A stretch of DNA of 32,689 bases, from positions 30,001 to 62,689 of the forward strand of contig CAUYUJ010002096.1 of the NCBI GenBank assembly GCA_963575745.1, in the 5' to 3' direction. Made by a program: the position numbers and the translations under genes. The notes beneath the pieces were generated by a model. That model made no database searches. It worked only from the letters and a program-made list of their open reading frames with translations, and was not told the origin of the DNA. This DNA is from Prorocentrum cordatum. Lineage: Eukaryota > Sar > Dinophyceae > Prorocentrales > Prorocentraceae. This document shows positions 21,401 to 30,400 of this stretch, piece after piece (position 1 is the first letter of the stretch; the number at the start of each line of letters is the position of its first letter).

Positions 21401-24400
21401 TCCTCCTCCTCCTGGCACGCCCTCTCCCCCTCCCGCGCCACATGCGCGGCCCCTGCCGATGCCGCGCGTGCCCGGTGGTCCTGCCGCTGAGGCGAGACCG
21501 CCTCCGTTGTGCGGAGGACCCGCCCTCCGTCATCGCGTCGAATACGTACGCGGGCGGATATGATGGCAACGTGCAGTAGGTCACCACCCACCAAAACACC
21601 CCAACCCAACCCGAAGGCTCAGATTTTCCCTCGATTTCCAGTGGTGGGGGGGTCGGGGAGCATCGAAAACACATGTGTGGAGCCCGTACCCCCCCCCACC
21701 CGAAATTCGGGTCTTCGGGTTGGGTTGGGGTGGTCTGGTAGGTGGTCAAGTAGGGCTGCGGACGATTCGGCGGCGAGCGAGGGGGGGAACCGAGGGGGAG
21801 AAGGCCTTCTCCGAAGGCGGCGGGACTTCCCAGAAACCCTCGCGCCTTCTGAGAAGTTGTTTTCTGTTTTCGGGGAAGGCTTAGAAAACTTCTCAGAAGG
21901 CCCGGGGACTTCCGAGCCTTCTGAGAAGCCCCGCCCTTTCTCACTCCCCCCCGTCGCTCGCCACCTAAACGATGGCAACGTGCAGTGCGGTGGCCGACGA
22001 TGGTCGGGCGATCGCAAACACGGATCAAGGGGGGCGTGGATTAGCGACGGGCCCCATTTCCATGGGGCATCGCGGACTTCGGCCGCCGAGCGAGGCGGCG
22101 CCGGCCGCATTCTGGGGAGGGCACCTCCTCCGATCCAGGGATTTGGCGACCGCGCGCCAAGTCCATGGATCGCCAATCCATGTCTGCGCGCCCCCGATAT
22201 GATGACAACGTTCAATGCAGTGGCCGACGATAGACCCGTTGTAATAACAGGACCTGGCCTCCATCCGTGGAAGTGTTTCGTTTCAAAGCTGTGGTCAGAC
22301 CATTGGCAGAAGTCTCAAGCGCAATCTCAGTTTTAACAAGGAGCCGCCTTCCATCTGTGTAGTCGTTGTACGCTTCGGGACTTCGGGTCTTGGCATTTGA
22401 AGACATGTCGACTCAGGGCCGCATTTTGAAGAAGAGCCAGCCTCCATACGTGTAGCTGGTGAAAACTTTTCAAATGAATGTGCTGGGGCCTGACGAGAGA
22501 ACAACATGTTGGAAGCCACTGATCCTCTGTTTCTGAACCTGTTGGAACTGTTGAGGGAGCACTTTGTAATGTCAATGACAAGCCCCCCCCCCTCAGCCCC
22601 GCCCCCTGGTTCGAACCTGGGGGAGGAGGGGGGATATCATGCACCCCCAGCGAAATAGGAGGAGAGGGGAGCAGCGGATCCCCCACCCCCATTCAGTTGG
22701 GACCAGGGTGACGGGGAGGGGGTCGGCTTCCCTCCCCGGTTGGGACCAGGCGGGGCCCTCCCCGGTTCGAATTGGGGATTGGTGGCAGAGTCTGTGACCC
22801 CTTCCCTCCCCCCCCCTCCCCGGTTTGAATCGCGCGGGTGAGGCTTGCCCCGGTCCTGGCCCGGGCCCCGGCCGAAGCCCCAGCCCCAGCCCCAGCCCCA
22901 GCCCCGGCCCGACCCCCCTCCCTTCCCGGTTCGAAGCGGGAGAGGGAGGGGAGGATTTGCCCCCTCCACCCAGTTCGAACCAGGGGGGGGGTGTCCCCCC
23001 CCCTTCCTGGTTTCCAGGTTGGAGGGGGTGTTCCCCCCCCCTGCTTTCCAGGATTTTTTTGTTAAACAGTCAAGCGACGGTATATCGCGCTCCCTCGAAA
23101 TCTTTAAAACGAAAGAGCGCAGCGTTAGCGAGAGTTGTCCTGAGGGTGCGTAAACGGCCCCTGTGTCAAACAATCAGGGTCCAGAAAAAGTTCGAGGCCA
23201 ATGATTTTGCAAAGTTCAAGTCGAAAGTTGCTAGGATCCGGAAGTTCGGACAAAAAAACTTGGATAGAGTTCGGGCGCGAAGGTGTTCCAGATATCCGGA
23301 GCTCGTGTGAAATTGTCGTGAATTCCCGATTTGCTTTTCAACTATGTCCGAATAGTTTCCATTTTCCGAATTATTTACGGACTTTGAAATTCAGTTCGTA
23401 CCAAACTCTGTTAGATCACCTAGCTTTATTTTCATTCCTGGAAGCCCATCTCTTCCCTCGTCAGCCAATTGCAGAACGAGGGCGAGAGCCGCATTTTGGA
23501 AACCACCAGCCTTTCATCCTAAAATGTTTTGGGGACGACCAGCCCTCGATACTTCGTATCTTTGTACGTGCTCAGAAACGAGTATGCGGGGCACTAGGGC
23601 GAGCGCCGCAGTTAGGAGACAATTGGCTCTCCATTCCTGTAACTGGCGGAAGCTGTTTTGACTTTGGGTAGTGAGCTGCAAGTAGAAGTCTCGGGCGAAA
23701 CGCGCAGCCCGTCCTAGAGACACATGTGTTGTTTGGAGAGGACAGGGGTGGACGAGCAGGAGGGGGAGGAGGAGGTAGCGCAGTTTATGGCTCATCCATG
23801 TGGCATAACTATTTCCCAGCACGCTCTTACGAGGATCAAGAGATGGGGATCTACAGTGTTATGCATCGTGTTTGACTTCAAGCGGAGACCTGGGGAGGGG
23901 TACGCCCAGTTCATGCAGCGTATCGCCCCGGTCACCGAGTCCCGCCTTGAGGAGTCCATCGTCGTGCCGTTGCAATGCTGTGGTCTTCGCGAAGTCATTG
24001 AGAATGCGTGGCGTGAAAAATGAATGCTGCGGTGCGGGGGGGGAGAAACTATTCACACAAGGCGCTGCGATTTCGTACGCGTGGGTGGTGAGACTACGTG
24101 AGGATGGTGGGGGGCGGGAGGAAAAGTTGAAAGGATGGCGTTGTTCACGCTGGGGTGGGGTACCAGATGGAATGGGAATCAATGTGTTTGCTGGCGGGCT
24201 TCTCGAGACTCGTTCTAGCACGAGGCAGAGTGGATTAATTTGTATCCAGCCTTCGAGAAACATTTGCAGTTGCCCCTGAATTCGCACTGCAGTGCCCCGG
24301 AATTCGCACTGCAGTGCCCCCGAGAAATTTTGTTACTTAGTATTGCAGTTGCCCCTGAATTCGTCCAGAGTTGGCCTAAGAGAAGGTTCGCCACGCATCC

Positions 24401-27400
24401 TGTCGACCACCTTCCAGGCGGGCGCGGCGACGACGCGCTTGTCGTGCAGTGGGACGGAGTAGCCAGGCGCAACCTCTTCATCATGGAATTCAGGCCTTTT
24501 GGTGGCGTGGTCAATGGACCAATGGAACTACCGCGTTGGCAGCGCCTTCTCTCGGACCTGTCCTCGCTCGCACTACACGGCACTTGTCCAACATAGTGGC
24601 ATTTGGATGGATACCGCCGCCAAATTGCAGATGACATGGTTATGTGGCACGAGCGAGATTGGAATATCAAAGCAGGTTATCTGGTCAACCATACAATAGA
24701 CGAAAGAAAAGAAGTCTTGATACCCAACGTTCCCGAATGATTCGCTTGATCTGAGCCAATAAAATCTTTTGATCCACAGCGACGGCGGCTCTCGAGCCGG
24801 GACGTGCTCTGCAGCCGCTTGGTGCGTGGCGGGTGTGACGCGCAGCGGTTCGATGAAATGCGTTCGTCTGCTCGCTACTGCCTGGGATATAGTCACCAAT
24901 CCAGTTCCCTCTTGTCAGCGGAGGCGTCTGCTTTAGAGGAGGCGGCGCGGCCTGTGGAGGAGCGCGCCGATACATTCAGGCACCAGCCGTCAGTGACCTG
25001 ATCTAAGCCCCGCAAAGGAACGGATGATGGGAGGATGACGGGTGGGGGAACGGATGATGAGGATGCTGGTGATGATGCTGGTGCTGATGATGGTGATGGT
25101 GATGGTGGCGATGAAGATAGCGATGGCGATGACGATGCTGATGGTCATGGTGATCGTGGTGATTGTGCTGGTGATGGTGGTGGTAATAGTGATGAATGCG
25201 GATGCTGATGGTGATGATGAGGATGATGCTGCTGCTGCTGCTGATGAGTAATACGATGTTGATGATGATGGCGATGACGGTGACGTTGGCGACGTATGGT
25301 GATGATTCTGGCGATGACGATTCGGATGATTACGCGGATGGCAATTATGGTTCTGCTGACGACGATGGCAATGATGATTGCCGTGCTGTTTGTGGTGGGT
25401 GGTTTATATTGGCGATGTGGCTGATGGTGGTGCTAATGGTGACGCCGAAAGCGGAGGTTGATGAGGAGGAGACGGGGAGAGGGAGAGATGTATTCGGCTC
25501 TCCCTTTCCCTTTCCGTTTTCCCTCCCTCGCTCCTCTGCCCTCCCTCCCCCGTCCCCCTTCTCCCTCCTCTTTTTTTCTCTTTCCCCCGTGCTTCCCTCC
25601 CCCCTCCCTCCTCTTACCCCCTCCTTTCCCCTGACTTCCCCTACCCCCTGCCCGTCGCAGCCGCCGTCGCCGTCGCCATCATCATCGTCGTCGTCGTCGT
25701 CGTCGTCGTCGTCATCCTCGTCGTCGTCCTCGCCAATTTCCCGCCTCTCCAGCCCCTCCGCCAAATGCCCTTCCTCGCCCGTTCGCGCTTCAGCGCCCGT
25801 GAGCGGCCCCCCCGCGCCGCAAAGGTGGTGTCCAAGGAGATCCCAGACACGCTGCACAAGCGGACGGAGCTGATGCTCCAGTTGGCCGCCGACAAGAAGA
25901 CCCTAAAGCAGCTCGAGGACGGGGGCGCCCGCGTGCTTGCCCCCGCCACGGGCAAACAGTGGGAGAAGGCAGAAGGGACAGGGTAGAAGAGAGAAAGGAA
26001 GGGAGGAGGAGGAGCAGGAGGAGGAGGAGGAGGAAGAGCAGGAGGAGGAGGAGGAAGACGAGGAGGAAGAGGAGGAGGAGGAGGAGGAGGAGGAGGAGAA
26101 AAAATATCAGTGTAAACCCAAGAGCCATCAACGATGTTGGCATTCACCCTCCCTCCAAACTCCCTCTTCGCAGGCCCCTACAAGGGTTTGTTTCCACTGA
26201 GGGAATTGCCTCGTTGAAGGGCAACCGTTTGAAGACCCTGTCATATGCCAAAACATTATGTTCGGAGAGCATTATTTATGGTACGATGCACGCGGCGCTT
26301 ATGCGAGAGCCACATTATGAAAAGGGACCGCCCTCAATCCGTGGAGCTATTGCAATCTGTCAAAACTAATGTGCGCGGCGCTAAGGCGAGAGCTGCATTT
26401 TGAAATCGGCCCGCCCTCAATCCGTGACATTCCTGCAAATTTAAAAATGCAAATGTGCGCGGCGCTAAGGCGAGAGCCACATTTTGAAAACGACCCGCCC
26501 TCAATCCTGGAAGTTTTCGCAAATTATTAAATCGACTGTGCGCGGCGCTAAGGCGAAAGCTACATTATGAACAGAACACGACCCGCTGCATTTTGAAATC
26601 GGCCCGCCCTCAATCCGTGACATTCCTGCAAATTTAAAAATGCAAATGTGCGCGGCGCTAAGGCGAGAGCCACATTTTGAAAACGACCCGCCCTCAATCC
26701 TGGAAGTTTTCGCAAATTATTAAATCGACTGTGCGCGGCGCTAAGGCGAAAGCTACATTATGAACAGAACACGACCCGCCCTCAATACGTGAAAATATCG
26801 GAAATGTTTAAAACGAATGTGCGCGGCGCTACTGAAAACGACCCGCGTGAAGCTCTTGCAAGTGTTTACAGCGAATGTGCGCGGCGCTACGGCGATACCC
26901 ACATTTTGAAAACGACCCGCCCTCGATCTGTGTAACTGTTGCCAATATTGAAGCTTCAGGGTCATACGTGTTGAGGAAGTCTCAGGCGAAACGCCCAGCC
27001 CGCACTACAAACTGGCTTCGGGGTGCGACTGGGAGAAGTTATTCAAAGGAAGAGGAGTGGAGGAGGAGGAGGAGGAGGAGGAGGAGGAGGAGGAGGAGGA
27101 GGAGGAGGAGGAGGAGGCGGAGGAGGAGGAGGAAGAGGAGGAGGAGGAGGAGGAGGAGGAGGAGGAGGAGGAGAGGGGAGGAGGAGGAGGAGGAGGAGGG
27201 GGAGGAGGAGGAGGAGGAGGAGGAGGAGGAGGAGGAGGAGGAGGAGACGGAGGAGGAGGGGGAGGAGGAGGAAGAGGAGGAGGAGGAGGGGAATGAAGAG
27301 TGGGAGTTGAGACATCGGGCCTGGGATACAGAGCGTTCAGGATTGTTCGCAGAGCGTTCCGGAGATCTCGGGGAAGGCCGCGGCGCCCGATACATTCGTT

Positions 27401-30400
27401 AGAGCCGCCGGATCTCAGGGATCCCCGACCTCTCCCGATCCGACTTCTTCCCGATCCTGCCTGCGCTTCGGGATGAGGAAACGGGGGGCAGGCTGCAGTT
27501 GCGTCTGTCGCCTGGAGGGCTTCGGAGATCTCAGGGGGGACCCCCGGGTGGCACAGCGGGTGTGCCTCAGGGCGCCAGGGACGGGGGTACAGCAACCGGG
27601 GGCACGGGGAGCGCCGATTCCCACGTTTGGCTATGCCCCCGTTGAGGGGGCCCTGGGCGCCGTAGACGGGGGTGCATTAAACGGGGGTGTATGGAGAAGC
27701 CGAAGCCCCTGTTCAGCCAAACCCCCGTCTACGAAGCCCCGAGTGCCCTACCGACCTCCCCCTCCCTGCTCAGGGCCCTCCGGGGCCCGCCCCATGCTCG
27801 GGGCCCCCACGCGAGTCTGGCTGGTGCCCTGGCTTCCCGCCGAGCGTGCGCGTCCAGGGCCCCGATCCAGCGCCGTGCGGCCCCGGCGGTGGGCCTCCTG
27901 CTTGGGGGGCGGGGTGCAGCAAGGACGCCACGCACCTGAAGGCTCCACGGGCTGGCAGGGACCTCCTCGCTTGCGAGTGGGTGAGGCCCCCCCTCCTCTC
28001 TCCCGAGGGCGATTTTCCTTCTCTCTCTCCTCCCCCCTCCCTCCTCCCACCTCCCCTCCCTCCTCCCTCCTCCCTCCGCCCTCCTCCCCTCTCCCAGCCT
28101 CTCCCCTCTGCCCCCTTTGGCGTTTCGGCCGGCCTCTTCGGGAGCGTAGGTCCTACCCTTCATCCTGCAGCGCGTTCTTGCGGTCTACGTTTCATCGGTC
28201 TCCTCCTGTATGTGCATGCGTGCGTGGTGGAGCCAACGTGCTTCCAGCGCTCTGGCGCCACCGCCTTGCTCTTATAGGTCAGGAGGGAAAAAACACACAG
28301 ACACAATTAATCGTCGATTCCCAGAAAATATGGGAAACTATGGGAAGTGGGGGGGAAGACAAGAACCCCCAAAAACATGGGAAAACATGGGGAATAGTTT
28401 TATTTGTGTGTATTTATTTGTGTGTCGCAGGGCCCCTTCCAACGTGCTTCCAGCGCTCTGGCGCCACCGGCCGTGCCCTTATCCGGCCGTCCTCCGAGCC
28501 GACCGTCGGCGTCCTGTCCCGTCCCGTCCTGTCCCGTCCTGCTGTTCTCCCTCCCGTTCCTCCTGTCGCGGCGGAGGAGGAGGAGGAGGAGGAGGAGGAG
28601 GGGGAGGAGGAGGAGGAGCAGGAGGAGGAGGAGCAGGAGCAGGAGGAGGAGGAGGAGGAGGAGGAGGAGGAGGAGGAGGAGGAGGAGGAGGAGGAGGAGG
28701 AGGAGGAGGAGGAGGAGCTGTCGCGGCGGCGGGGCTCTGGCCCATCAGGACAAGATCCTGAAGCTGCTCTCCGAGTCCAGCGGCAACATCCTGGACGACG
28801 AGGCGGGACCGGCCCTGCGATGCGCGGCGCCCTCGCGCAATCCCAGCCTCTGGAGCCTCGCAGCGCGGGCCTCTTCGTGATTCGTCGTCGCTGTCCCCAG
28901 ATCTCCTTCGTCACGAGGAGCCCCGCGAGACCGGTCTTTCCTCTGCTTTTGGCAGTCGTGGGCCATCACGGGACCCTCGACGGATCAAGAAACGGTGTCG
29001 GGGGCTCGGGCCTCTAGTTTTTAACGGCGTCGTGCTTTTGTTCGCGGCCTCAGGTGGTCCGGGCCGTGCAGCTCCCAGGCGAGGTCCTTCCTGGGGGTGT
29101 CCCTCCCAGCGGCTTCCAGGAGCCTGCGTCGCTCGACAGCGTTACGCTTTAAGTCGGGCCCGTCCCTCTGCAGGAGGCAGGTTCAAAAATAACCCACGAA
29201 GAGTCTGAGGACGATTTTTTGACTCTTGTGGATCATTTATGGGTTTTGTTGGCTATATTTGTTTGGGGCATTTGTTTTAAACATTTTTCATCCGACATCC
29301 GCCTGTAGGGGGACATGCCTGACCTAGCATTACGCAAACTCAAGAGCTGGCTACGCTGTTTGCCCATGCATGTGAGCGCCTGGCGCACGTGAGTACGGGA
29401 TGGATTCTCTCATCGATGTCGAGCAACATGTAGTTCAATTTCCTCCTCCCACAGAGCAGCAGCCTGCGCGTGCCCCAGGCACTCCGCTTGGCCCGCGGGC
29501 GCTTCAAACAAGAGGGCGGCAGGACCCGCGCCGCGGGAGCCCGCGCACTGCTCCACCCGCGGGATGGACCGCCTTTCAAACAAGCGTCACAAAGTCAGTG
29601 GGAACTGGCAACGAAAACACACGTACTATATCTTATGGAAAGACTTTGTCTAACCAGGGTTGGCCGGAGGGGGTTGACCGGGAAGATTGGCCCGATCTCC
29701 GGAGGTTGGCCAGGAAGGTGGGCCGGGTCCGTCGTCGCGCGAGTTGGCATTGCGTTGCTCAGAAGGGTTGGCCGGGATTGGCTAGGGATTTGGTGACGCC
29801 AGTTCTTAGATAACGATTTTTTTATCATATATAGTAGCAGAACTTCGAAGCCGCCTCCACTCAGGGGCGTCTCAGCATGGTTGGACATGGAAGGCGGGCA
29901 GATTTCGAGAGGGGGGGGCCACCGCTTCAGGGGATGAAATTTGCGGATTTTCTGACGAGTGCAGAACTCCTCGGGAGATACTCTCAGATTTCCCAGTGTT
30001 TTTTTGACTCGGCACCGACGTCCCTGACTGGGACTCGGTTCGAACGCTTTGATGCGGCTGCAGCTCCGATCGATCTTCGGTTAACAGGAGCAGGTGGGAA
30101 ACCCTTGCTGGAGAACGCTTGGAAGAGGCTGGACGCAGTCGGTCGCCGTCGTCCAAGGCTCGCGCAGCAACAGCGATCATGTCTCTTCGCAATGCCCTGC
30201 AGATCCTCTTCCCTTTCATTTTTGCTTCAAGACGGGGTCCCCGGAAGTCCCGACCCCTTCCCCAGGGCCACGGTCCCAGGGTCAACCGAGGGCCCCCGTA
30301 GGCCGAAAGTCATGGAGAAGCGCCCGTCGTGTTTTTTTCGCGACGCGATCACGTCTGGGTTCGCAGGTGCTGATCGATACGCTGAAGGAATCGAAGGAGA

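Larger units (their letters stand above)
20544..25824 (+). other. Intron 14 (5,281 nt, GC-AG)
   Basis: Donor GAG|GCCCTC, acceptor GCAAAG|GTGGTG. Contents: TA-rich run (20734-20769), family F copy 1 (20992-21164), a 213-nt TCC tract, a hairpin element (21577-21752), family D copy 2 (21770-21966), a GATGGCAACGTGCAGT-bracketed segment (21971-22231), degraded satellite-like DNA (22330-22520, 23470-23700), C/G-rich DNA with recurrent GGTTCGAA (22580-23040), a more AT-rich part (23050-24700), GAATTCGCACTGCAGTGCCC duplication (24280-24322), GAT-type microsatellite (25040-25350) and CGT repeat (25672-25735). 24700-25020 shows nothing recognisable. Confidence 0.88.
25918..28748 (+). other. Intron 15 (2,831 nt, GA-AG)
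   Basis: Donor GAG|GACGGG, acceptor CATCAG|GACAAG, sharing AGGAC. It contains a GGA microsatellite (26005-26100), an 80-bp satellite-like array (26239-26935), a GGA microsatellite (27055-27293), GC-rich DNA with hairpins (27577-27755), C-rich runs (28010-28110), family A copy 4 (28233-28469) and another GGA tract (28571-28716). The acceptor has no clear pyrimidine tract because the GGA tract ends just upstream. Confidence 0.88.

Noticed and set aside
20723-22028. Poly-Gly, poly-Glu, poly-Pro, poly-Leu or poly-Arg proteins around 21200-21413 and at other triplet tracts
   Set aside because: They are frames through (TCC)n or (GGA)n microsatellites; a similar frame exists on both strands at each tract.
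22600-22985. tRNA genes or tRNA-derived SINEs suggested by GGTTCGAA
   Set aside because: The stems next to the motif are not complementary in T-arm register, and no A box, anticodon arm or acceptor stem could be found.
26239-26935. CRISPR-like array
   Set aside because: Repeats are long, imperfect and contiguous, with no unique spacers of constant length, in a eukaryotic intron. It is a degenerate satellite.
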